Source of the DNA: an uncultured Comamonadaceae bacterium
Lineage (GTDB): Bacteria; Pseudomonadota; Gammaproteobacteria; Burkholderiales; Burkholderiaceae_C
DNA length: 16,444 nt
Assembly (NCBI GenBank): GCA_937893415.1
Contig: CALBWZ010000161.1
Location: forward strand, 1 to 16,444
Direction of reading: 5' to 3'
The position numbers and the translations under genes are program-made. Each line of letters starts with the position of its first letter. Within the stretch, counting starts at the first letter, position 1. This document shows positions 7,785 to 15,015 of the stretch, piece by piece. The notes below the pieces were generated by a model. It did not search any database and was not told where the DNA came from. It saw nothing but the letters and a program-made list of their open reading frames with translations.

Positions 7785-8407
7785 GCAAACAGCTGCGCCG
7801 GCAACTAGGCACCAGCCTCATAGACTTGGTCGTGGGCATGGCTATAGGTCTGTTGGTTGTCAAGGTCGCTTACCAGCTACAGCTGTCTGCAGCTCAACAG
7901 CAACGCAGCATGAGCCAGGCGCTGCAGCGCGACTCGACACAACGCATGGGCTTTCGCCGCATAGCGCAGCTTGGCGTTCAAGCTGGGCAGTCGCTGGCCA
8001 GCACCTCTGGACAACTCGTCACCCTGCGGGCACCGAGACCAGCTGCGCAGTCCCATTCAGAACAGCTACACATTGCCACAGCCCCCAGCACAAAGCCTGT
8101 GGCTGCTGACTGCTTGGGACGCTTTGCGCAGATCAATGGCTTTATGCACAGCACCTTTTATGTGCGCAACAACAGCTTGCGTTGCAATGTAGCAGACCGC
8201 TCGGGCGGCCAGCCAATCGTTGATGGTTTTATAAGCCAGTCGAAGTGGTGGTTTGTGGCGCGCACAGGGGGCATTCAATTGGTACCCACAGAAACGGCCC
8301 GTGTTTTAGGCCACGCCGTATGCCTTGGCATGGACCCACAGCAAGCCTGCAACGCCGCCTCTCACCACCAAGCCGTGGCATGGTCACCCAGCGAATGGGC
8401 TTATTGA
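7763..8407 (+). CDS. pilW: Type IV pilus minor pilin, PilW-like
   Basis: About 214 residues from ATG 7763, which overlaps the pilV end by 22 bases. ATG 7745 (six residues longer, with AAGG close upstream) is an alternative; the earlier frame is a pilV shadow. The leader RRQLG ends at Gly16, followed by TSLIDLVVGMAIGLLVV, matching the PilW pattern in which a Gly occurs mid-helix. Position 5 is Asp21 instead of Glu, as in the neighbouring PilV. Position 1 is Thr rather than Phe. The globular part contains two Cys pairs (ADCLG and LRCN; AVCLG and QACN). Role by family: minor pilin that helps start pilus assembly. It ends in TGATG, coupling it to the next gene. Confidence 0.7.
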   Translation: MRSVVAVSKQLRRQLGTSLIDLVVGMAIGLLVVKVAYQLQLSAAQQQRSMSQALQRDSTQRMGFRRIAQLGVQAGQSLASTSGQLVTLRAPRPAAQSHSEQLHIATAPSTKPVAADCLGRFAQINGFMHSTFYVRNNSLRCNVADRSGGQPIVDGFISQSKWWFVARTGGIQLVPTETARVLGHAVCLGMDPQQACNAASHHQAVAWSPSEWAY

Positions 8408-9045
8408 TGCAACGGGTCCTATCACCATGTGGCATGGCAATGCGCCCACAGCCACTGTATGAGGCAGGGTTTGCAACCTTAGCCGTGCTGGTCACACTCA
8501 GCTTGGTGAGCGCATTGCTGTTTGGGCTTTGGCAACAACTGGACCTCAACCGCGATGCGCTGCTTAGCGAGCGCAGCTACTTGCACCGGCGACATGCGGC
8601 TCAAAGCCTGTACCAAGCGGCGGTAGAGCGTCTACAACGTGACGCCAACTTAGCGCTAACCAGCGACACCTTGGCAACGCTGCGCGGACAATTAGCGAAC
8701 AACCGGCCACATATGACCCAGCAAGCGCCTTGCTTGCCAACGCTGGCAATGGGCTTGTGTCTTGCCAACACCCCAACGTCTGTGGCCGAGAACTGGCCGA
8801 ACACATGGTGGGAGTCCCCAGAGCACCTCGCCATGATGGTGTCCGCTGCAGCACAACTCCCCACTGAGCAGAGCCACCAACTGCCTCAAGACCACCCGTT
8901 GAAGACCTCGCGTTATTGGCTGCTGCCTTTTGCGCAAGCCAACGACTCCCAACTGGCATGGCAGATCATCATGTACGTACCGGCTTCTACTGTGCAAGCC
9001 AGCGACACCATCTGGATGCACTGGTGGCGGCAAGGCCCACCATAA
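8407..9045 (+). CDS. pilX: Type IV pilus minor pilin, PilX-like
   Basis: About 212 residues if it starts at ATG 8407, which shares one base with the pilW stop (TGATG). ATG 8434 and 8440 are alternatives that would leave a leader of about 10 residues. The leader ends at Gly21, followed by FATLAVLVTLSLVSALLFGLW; there is no acidic residue at position 5 (Ala26), which is normal for PilX and GspK-type tip pilins. The remaining sequence is rich in Gln and Trp and has two Cys in PCLPTLAMGLCL. The assignment depends on its fourth place after FimT, PilV and PilW. No pilY1 or pilE follows; ribD comes next after about 40 bases. Confidence 0.62.
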   Translation: MQRVLSPCGMAMRPQPLYEAGFATLAVLVTLSLVSALLFGLWQQLDLNRDALLSERSYLHRRHAAQSLYQAAVERLQRDANLALTSDTLATLRGQLANNRPHMTQQAPCLPTLAMGLCLANTPTSVAENWPNTWWESPEHLAMMVSAAAQLPTEQSHQLPQDHPLKTSRYWLLPFAQANDSQLAWQIIMYVPASTVQASDTIWMHWWRQGPP

Positions 9046-9069
9046 GCTGAGCCAACGACACTCACTCAC

Positions 9070-9078
9070 TGGTATGCT
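9070..9078 (+). promoter_or_regulatory. Possible extended -10 element before ribD
   Basis: TGGTATGCT has the TGn extension plus TATGCT (4 of 6 to the -10 consensus). No convincing -35 lies upstream. The predicted transcription start, near 9085, would fall almost on the ATG at 9086. Weak evidence, consensus only. Confidence 0.25.
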
Positions 9079-9085
9079 ATTCGCC

Positions 9086-10336
9086 ATGTCTGATAAAGCA
9101 TCCGCGTCTTCACCGTCATCCGCACGCTCAACTGCCGGCGCACCTGCCAGCGTCAATCAAGCTGCCCCAGCCCCGGACATGCCATCAAGCGTAGACAGCG
9201 ATACGCACGCCATGCGTTTGGCCATGGCGTGGGCCCTCCAAGCCTTGTGGTTGTCCAATCCCAACCCCCGTGTTGGCTGCGTTCTCACCGCGGCAAACGG
9301 CTCAGTCATTGCCAGCGGCTTCACCCAAGCCGCTGGTGGGCCGCACGCTGAAGCAATGGCCTTGCGCCAAGCGACAGAGCGCGGCTTGAGCACCGTCGGT
9401 GCCACCGCCTTTGTGACCCTAGAGCCTTGTTCGCATGTTGGACGCACGCCGCCCTGTTGCGACGCGCTGATTGAGTCGGGTATCAAGCGTGTGGTTATTG
9501 GCGCACTAGACCCCAACCCTCAAGTTGCAGGTCAAGGCTTGGCACGTATGCGCAACGCCGGCATTGAGGTCAGCCATGGCTTGCTAGCCAACGAGTCACG
9601 CTGGCTGAACGTAGGGTTTTTCAGTCGCATGCTGCGTCAACGTCCGTGGGTTAGACTCAAAATGGCAGCCTCTAGCGACGGTGTTACTGCGCTGCCAAAC
9701 GGCAACAGCCAATGGATTACCAGCGAACAGGCCAGAGCCGATGGCCTTGCATTTCGGGCGAGGTCTTGTGCCGTGTTGACTGGTGCGGGGACTGTATTGG
9801 CAGACAACCCTCGGCTGAACGTTCGTGGCTTTAGTCTGCAGCGACACCCCCATTTGGTAGTGGTCGATAGCCGCTTACAAACCCCCCCCGATGCGAAACT
9901 GATGAACCCCACCCAACCTGTCAGAGACGTATGGCTTTATCACAGCGGAATCGCCGGCCTAGAGGTGCAAGCAGGCTTGAGCGAAGCTGGTGCGCAATTG
10001 CGTGCCATGGGCAATGCCGCTGGCAAGGTTGACTTGGCAGCTCTGTTTGCAGACTTGGCACAACGCGAGGTCAACGAGGTGCACGTAGAAGCGGGTTCGG
10101 CGCTCAATGGCTCGCTGTTGCGCGAGGGCTTGGTAGACGAAGTCGTGTTGTACTTTGCGCCTACATTGTTGGGGCAAGGCTTGGGCCTGTCGAGCTTCGG
10201 GCCCCTCACAGAGCTGGTACAAGGTATTGATATGGACTTTGCAGCCCCCAGCCTAATAGGGCCAGATGTGCGCTTACAAGCCTTGGTGCGCGGCGCAGAC
10301 TCTTTTTTAAACACACCACTTTACACACACACTTAG
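9086..10336 (+). CDS. ribD: Bifunctional diaminohydroxyphosphoribosylaminopyrimidine deaminase / 5-amino-6-(5-phosphoribosylamino)uracil reductase
   Basis: RibD carries out the deaminase and reductase steps of the pyrimidine branch of riboflavin synthesis. Counting from ATG 9086 (416 residues), the deaminase zinc site is PHAEA (His87, Glu89) with PCSHVGRTPPC (Cys115, Cys124). The reductase half (about 188-403) shows LKMAASSDG, GAGTVLADNPRLN, EAGSALNGSLL and LVDEVVLYFAPTLLG. The conserved domain begins only near residue 40; the first 40 residues are Ser/Ala/Pro-rich. Other starts are ATG 9074, 9179 and 9212; the last two would give 385 and 374 residues, nearer the usual 367, but none has a clear ribosome site. 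ribE follows after 10 bases. Family assignment is firm; the start is uncertain. Confidence 0.93.
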   Translation: MSDKASASSPSSARSTAGAPASVNQAAPAPDMPSSVDSDTHAMRLAMAWALQALWLSNPNPRVGCVLTAANGSVIASGFTQAAGGPHAEAMALRQATERGLSTVGATAFVTLEPCSHVGRTPPCCDALIESGIKRVVIGALDPNPQVAGQGLARMRNAGIEVSHGLLANESRWLNVGFFSRMLRQRPWVRLKMAASSDGVTALPNGNSQWITSEQARADGLAFRARSCAVLTGAGTVLADNPRLNVRGFSLQRHPHLVVVDSRLQTPPDAKLMNPTQPVRDVWLYHSGIAGLEVQAGLSEAGAQLRAMGNAAGKVDLAALFADLAQREVNEVHVEAGSALNGSLLREGLVDEVVLYFAPTLLGQGLGLSSFGPLTELVQGIDMDFAAPSLIGPDVRLQALVRGADSFLNTPLYTHT

Positions 10337-10346
10337 AGCACCTTTT

Positions 10347-10982
10347 ATGTTCACAGGCATCATCACAGGCATTGGCCGTATCACCCACATTGAAGATTTA
10401 GGCAACACCACCGCTTACGGCAAGCGCTTGCACATCAGCACGCCCTCAGGCTACATAGACGACGTCGGCTTGGGTGACAGCATTGCCTTGAACGGCGCGT
10501 GTATGACCGTTACGAGTTTTGAGCCTTCTGCCAACCAGTTCACCGTAGACATCTCGGCAGAGTCTCTCAACAAGACCAGCGGCTTAGACAGGCTCAGCAC
10601 TCTCAACCTAGAGAAGGCATTGCGTGCCCACGACCGCCTTGGCGGACACATTGTGTCTGGCCACGTAGACGGTATTGGCCAAGTCAGCCGTTTTGAGATG
10701 ATTGGCGAAAGCTGGCTGCTGCAAATTCAAACACCACAGGAGTTGGCCAAGTTCCTCGCCTACAAAGGCTCCATTACAGTCAACGGCGTGAGCCTGACCG
10801 TCAACAGCGTGGTGGACAATGCGCACGGCTGCGCCATAGACATCAACATCATTCCCCACACCATTGACAACACAGCTTTGGGGCAGCTCACCACCAACTC
10901 TAGCGTCAACCTTGAAATTGACCTGATTGCGCGCTACGTAGAGCGCATGCTCAGCCGTGACGCAGCTGCCCAGCGCGCATAA
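10347..10982 (+). CDS. ribE: Riboflavin synthase, alpha subunit
   Basis: Riboflavin synthase joins two molecules of 6,7-dimethyl-8-ribityllumazine to give riboflavin and the pyrimidine that is recycled to RibH. The 211-residue protein starts with MFTGIITGIG, the hallmark of the family, and has two lumazine-binding barrels: residues about 1-97 (with ALNGACMTVT, 47-55) and about 98-196 (with GGHIVSGHVDGIG at 99-111 and TVNGVSLTVN at 144-153). IIPHTIDNTALG (168-179) closes the second barrel, and a short C-terminal helix (about 193-205) would help trimer formation. It begins 10 bases after ribD with an AGAG ribosome site. The name ribE follows common usage; the same gene is ribC in E. coli. Confidence 0.95.
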   Translation: MFTGIITGIGRITHIEDLGNTTAYGKRLHISTPSGYIDDVGLGDSIALNGACMTVTSFEPSANQFTVDISAESLNKTSGLDRLSTLNLEKALRAHDRLGGHIVSGHVDGIGQVSRFEMIGESWLLQIQTPQELAKFLAYKGSITVNGVSLTVNSVVDNAHGCAIDINIIPHTIDNTALGQLTTNSSVNLEIDLIARYVERMLSRDAAAQRA

Positions 10983-11014
10983 ACAACCTCACATCATGGG
11001 GTCTACAAGAATCA

Positions 11015-11026
11015 CCACCATGGTGG
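11015..11026. repeat. Perfect 12-bp palindrome between ribE and ribB
   Basis: CCACCATGGTGG reads the same on both strands. It is followed directly by a second small stem, TGGCT-GCC-AGCCA (11024-11036). There is no T tract, so this is not a typical terminator. It could be an operator or RNA structure. Confidence 0.35.
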
Positions 11027-11086
11027 CTGCCAGCCATCATCCAAAAACGGTTACAACTGGGGCAATCACCCTGGCGCCAAAAGGCC

Positions 11087-11095
11087 TGAGATAAT
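11087..11095 (+). promoter_or_regulatory. Candidate extended -10 promoter for ribB
   Basis: TGAGATAAT combines the TGn extension with GATAAT, 5 of 6 to the -10 consensus. No good -35 is seen 16-18 bases upstream, which is acceptable for an extended -10. Transcription would start at about 11102, giving a leader near 47 bases with the AGG ribosome site at 11140-11142 and the ATG at 11149. Confidence 0.45.
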
Positions 11096-11096
11096 G

Positions 11097-11110
11097 TTTG
11101 ATCGATCAAA
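11097..11110. promoter_or_regulatory. Perfect 14-bp palindrome, possible operator at the ribB transcription start
   Basis: TTTGATCGATCAAA is a perfect inverted repeat without spacer. It begins one base after the -10 hexamer and spans the predicted start of transcription, the position where a dimeric repressor commonly binds. No regulator is encoded next to it. Confidence 0.4.
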
Positions 11111-11148
11111 TACGTCGCCTCTCATAAATCTCTACTCTTAGGTACCCC

Positions 11149-12261
11149 ATGGCTGAACCCGTTGCTATCTCTCCTGTGCAAGACATCGTTGCTGAGTTAA
11201 AGGCTGGGCGCATGGTGGTGCTGGTAGACGAGGAGGACCGCGAAAACGAAGGTGACTTGGTCATGGCGACAGACCATGTCACGCCGGATGCCGTCAACTT
11301 TATGGCCAAGCACGCGCGCGGACTGATTTGCCTCACACTCACCAAAGAACGCTGCCAATACCTCAAACTGCCGCCCATGGCCAGCAGCAACGGCACGCAA
11401 TTCGCAACCGCATTTACGGTCAGCATTGAGGCCGCCACTGGGGTAACCACTGGTATTTCTGCAGCCGACCGGGCGCGTACAGCCAGAGTGGCGGTATCTA
11501 AGGACAGCTTGCCAACCGACTTGGTGCAACCTGGGCATATTTTCCCTTTGCAGGCAGCCGAGGGTGGCGTGCTCATGCGTGCGGGCCACACTGAAGCTGG
11601 TTGCGATTTAGCCGGCATGGCTGGCTGCACGCCGTCTAGCGTGATTTGCGAAATCATGAATGACGACGGCACCATGGCCCGCCTGCCTGATTTGCAAATT
11701 TTCGCCGCTGAACATGGCTTGAAAATTGGCACAATTGCCGATCTGATCGAATACAGAAGCTCCCACGAATCGCTGATTGAACGACTGGGCTCTAGGCAGC
11801 TGCTGACCCCCCACGGTGCATTTACAGCACATGCATTTAAAGACTTGGCCTCAGGCAACATGCACTTGGCATTGGTTATTGGGGAATGGGACGAACAAGA
11901 CGAGGTGCCTGTTCGAGTTCACGAGCCGCTGTCGGTTTTAGATGCGCTTGAACTCAATGGACGCATGCACAGTTGGCCGCTCAACACCAGCCTGGCCTAC
12001 TTACAGCAACAAGGTAAGGGCGTGGCAGTGTTGCTCAACGCAGGCGAAACCAGCGCAGAGTTGTTGGCACAGTTTCAAGGCGTTGCGCAAGCCAGCTACG
12101 GCCCCGGCGCTGGACGTGTTGATTTGCGCACCTACGGTATCGGCGCGCAAATTTTGCGCGAGTGTGGCGTCAAAAATATGCGTCTGATGGGCTCCCCACG
12201 CCGCATACCCAGCTTGGTGGGCTACGGGCTGGATGTTCGTGGCTTCATTGAAAACAAATAA
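11149..12261 (+). CDS. ribB: 3,4-dihydroxy-2-butanone-4-phosphate synthase with degenerate GTP cyclohydrolase II domain (RibBX type)
   Basis: The N-terminal half (about 8-205) is an intact DHBP synthase, which turns ribulose 5-phosphate into the four-carbon donor for lumazine: EEDRENEGD (28-36) holds the metal and catalytic acids and HTEAGCDLAG (147-156) the substrate site. The C-terminal half (about 206-370) follows the GTP cyclohydrolase II fold (TPHGAF at 220-225, RTYGIGAQILRECG at 327-340, GYGLDV at 358-363) but lacks the zinc-binding Cys motif: after VRVHEP (255-260) comes SVLDALELNG where active enzymes have the Cys-containing segment. RQEGRG is replaced by QQQGKG (286-291). So cyclohydrolase activity is not expected. 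Hybrid proteins of this kind, called RibBX, are known in Proteobacteria. AGG at 11140-11142 supports the start. ribH follows after 15 bases. Confidence 0.93.
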   Translation: MAEPVAISPVQDIVAELKAGRMVVLVDEEDRENEGDLVMATDHVTPDAVNFMAKHARGLICLTLTKERCQYLKLPPMASSNGTQFATAFTVSIEAATGVTTGISAADRARTARVAVSKDSLPTDLVQPGHIFPLQAAEGGVLMRAGHTEAGCDLAGMAGCTPSSVICEIMNDDGTMARLPDLQIFAAEHGLKIGTIADLIEYRSSHESLIERLGSRQLLTPHGAFTAHAFKDLASGNMHLALVIGEWDEQDEVPVRVHEPLSVLDALELNGRMHSWPLNTSLAYLQQQGKGVAVLLNAGETSAELLAQFQGVAQASYGPGAGRVDLRTYGIGAQILRECGVKNMRLMGSPRRIPSLVGYGLDVRGFIENK

Positions 12262-12276
12262 ATCGGAATCAGCATC

Positions 12277-12741
12277 ATGTTTGGCGCAAACAAAGGCACA
12301 CCCCCTCCATTAGACGGTCGCAAACTACGTGTTGGCGTGGTACAAGCACGTTTCAACGAAGACGTTACCAACGCGCTGGCTGCAGCCTGCCTAGACCAGC
12401 TTAAAGCCTTGGGTGTGCAAGATAAAAACATCAAACATGTCACCGTTGCGGGCGCGTTGGAAGTACCACTCGCGCTACAAGCCATGGCCGTATCTGATGA
12501 GTTCGACGCCTTGATCGCCTTAGGCTGCATCATTCGCGGCGAGACTTACCATTTTGAATTGGTGGCCAACGAATCAAGCGCTGGCGTGACACGCGTGGCC
12601 TTGGACAATGAAATCCCCATTGCCAACGCCATTCTCACCACTGAAAACCTAGGGCAAGCCGTGGCACGCCAAACAGATAAAGGCCGTGACGCCGCCACAG
12701 TGGCCATTGAAATGGCCCAGCTGCTGGACGACCTGCGATAA
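12277..12741 (+). CDS. ribH: 6,7-dimethyl-8-ribityllumazine synthase
   Basis: Lumazine synthase condenses the RibD-derived pyrimidine with the RibB product, giving the substrate of RibE; it usually assembles as pentamers or 60-mer shells. The 154-residue length is standard. Motifs: QARFNEDV (23-30), AGALEVPLA (58-66), [13 protein letters not shown] (82-94) with catalytic His92, and [10 protein letters not shown] (119-128). The phosphate-binding Arg is probably Arg131. The start ATG has a GGA 9 or so bases upstream and lies 15 bases after ribB, so the two are very likely co-transcribed. nusB follows after 84 bases, the usual neighbour of ribH in many bacteria. Confidence 0.97.
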   Translation: MFGANKGTPPPLDGRKLRVGVVQARFNEDVTNALAAACLDQLKALGVQDKNIKHVTVAGALEVPLALQAMAVSDEFDALIALGCIIRGETYHFELVANESSAGVTRVALDNEIPIANAILTTENLGQAVARQTDKGRDAATVAIEMAQLLDDLR

Positions 12742-12825
12742 TCGCGGTTGACACTTTTAGCCAGCTGAATAACTGCGCCACTCGCTGGCCCAGCATCAAC
12801 CGATAACCGCTCTTTTGGACCATCT

Positions 12826-13314
12826 ATGACTGATCAAGCCCCTACCGACCGTGCCCCGGCCAAACCCAAGGCCATGCGCAAAGCTTCTGACAAGTCAGGA
12901 CGAACAAGGGCGAGAGAGTTTGCAGTGCAAGCCCTGTACCAGCACTTGGTCGGTCAAAACCCAATTGCCCACATTGAAACGTTTACCCGCGACCTCACCG
13001 GCTTTCACAAAGCCGATGCTGTTCATTTTGACGCCTTGCTCACAGGCTGTACGCAAGACCAATCCGAACTGGAGACCCTGATCGCACCTTACCTAGACCG
13101 TGACATAGCGCATGTGTCGCCCATTGAGCGGGGTATTTTGCTGATTGCAGCTTTTGAATTCAAGCAGTGTTTGGATGTGCCGCTGCGCGTGGTCATCAAT
13201 GAGTGCATAGAACTAGCCAAGTCATTTGGTGGCACGGATGGGCACAAATTCATCAACGGTGTCGTTCACCCGCTGGGCCAGCAGTTGCGCCCTGTTGAAG
13301 CCAAAGCCTCTTAA
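12826..13314 (+). CDS. nusB: Transcription antitermination factor NusB
   Basis: NusB with NusE (S10) binds boxA RNA in ribosomal RNA leaders and prevents premature termination. The 162-residue protein has an unconserved basic N-terminal extension (about 1-25) followed by the all-helical NusB domain: [16 protein letters not shown] (25-40) contains the arginine-rich RNA-binding patch, and [13 protein letters not shown] followed by DGHKFINGV near the C-terminus is the family signature. ATG 12826 has a GGA 6 bases upstream (12817-12819), supporting the start. The 84-base gap after ribH contains an isolated TTGACA and a 6-bp inverted repeat but no convincing complete promoter. The sequence closely resembles Comamonadaceae NusB as I know it. 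Confidence 0.95.
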   Translation: MTDQAPTDRAPAKPKAMRKASDKSGRTRAREFAVQALYQHLVGQNPIAHIETFTRDLTGFHKADAVHFDALLTGCTQDQSELETLIAPYLDRDIAHVSPIERGILLIAAFEFKQCLDVPLRVVINECIELAKSFGGTDGHKFINGVVHPLGQQLRPVEAKAS

Positions 13315-13324
13315 ACATCACGTT

Positions 13325-13329
13325 AAGGG
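13325..13329 (+). promoter_or_regulatory. Ribosome binding site deciding the aminotransferase start
   Basis: AAGGG lies 7 bases before ATG 13337. It selects this start over the longer open frame back to 13226, whose first 37 residues are only a shadow of nusB. Confidence 0.7.
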
Positions 13330-13336
13330 TTTGGTC

Positions 13337-14554
13337 ATGCAGATTTCGCAACGCGCACAACGCATCAAGCCTTTCATGGTGATGGAAGTGGCCAAAGCTG
13401 CACAAGCCATGGCAGCCAAAACGGCGCATACAGACCAGCCCATGCTGTTTTTAAACATCGGTGAGCCCGATTTTTCTGCACCACTGGCTGTTCAAGAAGC
13501 CGCTGCCCGCGCCATGGCGAATGGCCACACCGGCTACACGCAAGCCTTGGGCATTGCACCGCTGCGACAAGCCATTAGTGGGTGGTATGCCTCACGATTT
13601 GGACTAGACATTGATCCTGCGCGCATAGCCATAACCGCTGGTGCATCTGCAGCTCTGCAATTGGCGTGTTTGGCGCTGGTGAACCCGGGCGATGAAGTAC
13701 TCATGCCTGACCCAAGCTACCCGTGCAACCGCAACTTTGTTGCTGCCGCCGACGGTCAAGCGGTGCTGCTGCCCACCACGCCTGATCAACGCTTTCAGCT
13801 GAGCGCGGAACAAATAGATCAGGCTTGGGGTGACAAGACCCGCGGCGTGTTGCTGGCCTCTCCCAGCAACCCTACGGGCACCTCTATTGCACGCGACGAA
13901 CTCAAGCGTGTGGCACAAACTGTGCGGGCCAAAGGCGGCTTCACCATCGTAGATGAGATTTACCTGGGTCTGAATTTTGATGAAGCCTTCAGCCACAGTG
14001 CGCTGGGGCTTGAAGACGGCTTAGGCAACGACATCATCAGCGTCAACAGTTTTTCTAAATATTTCAACATGACAGGTTGGCGTCTTGGCTGGCTGGTGCT
14101 GCCGCCTGCGCTGGTCCCTGTCGTAGAACGGCTGGCACAGCATTTGTTTATTTGCGCCAGCTCCATCAGCCAACACGCTGCTTTGGCCTGCTTTCAGGCC
14201 GACAGCTTGGCAGAGTTTGAACGTCGCCGCGCCGCCTTCAAGGCCAGGCGCGACTACTTTATTCCTCAGCTCAACCGCCTTGGCTTAACCGTACCGGTTA
14301 TGCCTGACGGCGCGTTTTATGCCTATGCAAGCTGCGAGGCTGCCTGCCAACAATGGGGCATTGCCCCCGGTACACCTGAGCAGCCAGGTGCCAGTTGGAC
14401 GTTTGCATTCGAGCTCATGAAAAGAGCTGGCATTGCCGCCACGCCAGGGCATGACTTTGGTGGAGCACAAAACCACAATTTCATACGCTTTTCGACAGCC
14501 AGCAGCATGGAACAACTGGTTACAGCGGTGGCGCGCCTAGACAACCTTTTATAA
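13337..14554 (+). CDS. PLP-dependent aminotransferase, class I/II, substrate unknown
   Basis: A 405-residue fold-type I aminotransferase. Signature residues are in place: NIGEPDF (40-46), GYTQALGIAPLRQAI (66-80), Asn178 in SPSNPTG (175-181), Asp206 and Tyr209 in VDEIY, the PLP lysine Lys241 in NSFSKYF followed by MTGWRLGW, and Arg384 in NFIRFS for the substrate carboxylate. It should transfer an amino group between an amino acid and a 2-oxo acid in the cytoplasm; aspartate, alanine or aromatic substrates cannot be separated by eye. The start is fixed by AAGGG at 13325-13329. It lies 22 bases after nusB and 5 bases before ybgC, so it bridges the riboflavin/nusB block and the tol genes; I infer operon continuity, not a shared function. 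Confidence 0.9.
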   Translation: MQISQRAQRIKPFMVMEVAKAAQAMAAKTAHTDQPMLFLNIGEPDFSAPLAVQEAAARAMANGHTGYTQALGIAPLRQAISGWYASRFGLDIDPARIAITAGASAALQLACLALVNPGDEVLMPDPSYPCNRNFVAAADGQAVLLPTTPDQRFQLSAEQIDQAWGDKTRGVLLASPSNPTGTSIARDELKRVAQTVRAKGGFTIVDEIYLGLNFDEAFSHSALGLEDGLGNDIISVNSFSKYFNMTGWRLGWLVLPPALVPVVERLAQHLFICASSISQHAALACFQADSLAEFERRRAAFKARRDYFIPQLNRLGLTVPVMPDGAFYAYASCEAACQQWGIAPGTPEQPGASWTFAFELMKRAGIAATPGHDFGGAQNHNFIRFSTASSMEQLVTAVARLDNLL

Positions 14555-14559
14555 AGCTT

Positions 14560-14994
14560 GTGACCAACGCAGCCCATATTGCCAACGCGCACCACCAGTG
14601 GCAGGTTCGCGTCTACTGGGAAGACACCGACGCAGGCGGCATTGTGTTTTACGCCAACTACCTCAAGTTTTTTGAGCGGGCACGAACAGAATGGCTGCGT
14701 ACATTAGGCTTACAACAAGCCCACATGAAACAAGCATTGGACGGCATGTTCGTGGTGAGTGAAACCTCAGTGCGTTACCATCGTCCCAGTCGTTTAGACG
14801 ACGCGTTGCAGATTTATACCGAATTGGTGGTCTGCGGTAAGGCCACGCTGGTGCTCAAACAGTCTGCTTGGCTCGATGCTGGCTTGCTGAGCGAAGCGCG
14901 TATTCGGATTGGCTGGGTCAATAGTCACACGCTAAAGCCCACACGGCTAACGTCAGCTTTGCTGGATACATTGGTCAACGCGCCGAGAACATAA
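14560..14994 (+). CDS. ybgC: Tol-Pal system-associated acyl-CoA thioesterase
   Basis: A 144-residue hotdog-fold thioesterase of the YbgC family, the gene that commonly opens the tol-pal operon. The N-terminal signature EDTDAGGIVFYANYLKFFER (21-40) contains the catalytic Asp24; the usual His after VFY is replaced (YANY), which many family members tolerate. The family hydrolyses acyl-CoA thioesters and is linked to phospholipid metabolism and the inner membrane. The start appears to be GTG 14560, 5 bases after the aminotransferase stop, without a clear Shine-Dalgarno; coupling to the upstream gene would explain expression. tolQ follows after 21 bases. Confidence 0.93.
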   Translation: MTNAAHIANAHHQWQVRVYWEDTDAGGIVFYANYLKFFERARTEWLRTLGLQQAHMKQALDGMFVVSETSVRYHRPSRLDDALQIYTELVVCGKATLVLKQSAWLDAGLLSEARIRIGWVNSHTLKPTRLTSALLDTLVNAPRT

Positions 14995-15015
14995 CCGTTA
15001 AATACGCACAGTCAT

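Noticed and set aside
7486..8109. A 207-codon plus-strand frame overlapping pilV and pilW
   Set aside because: Composition is rich in His, Arg, Cys and Thr with no domain; the two pilin frames explain the same DNA with matching N-terminal helices.
10983..11148. FMN riboswitch before ribB
   Set aside because: The conserved AGGGTGAAAT-like and CCGGCGGT-like segments are absent, and none is seen before ribD.
11106..11861. A 251-codon open frame on the minus strand opposite ribB
   Set aside because: It mirrors the ribB reading frame, has no recognisable domain and an implausible composition; a strong, motif-rich gene occupies the other strand.
12748..12775. Promoter for nusB with a perfect TTGACA at 12748-12753
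   Set aside because: At 16-17 bases spacing the -10 would be TAACTG or AACTGC, a poor match; AATAAC fits better but at 14 bases, too close.
12760..12789. Terminator between ribH and nusB (GCCAGC paired with GCTGGC)
   Set aside because: The stem is only 6 bp with an 18-base loop and no T tract.
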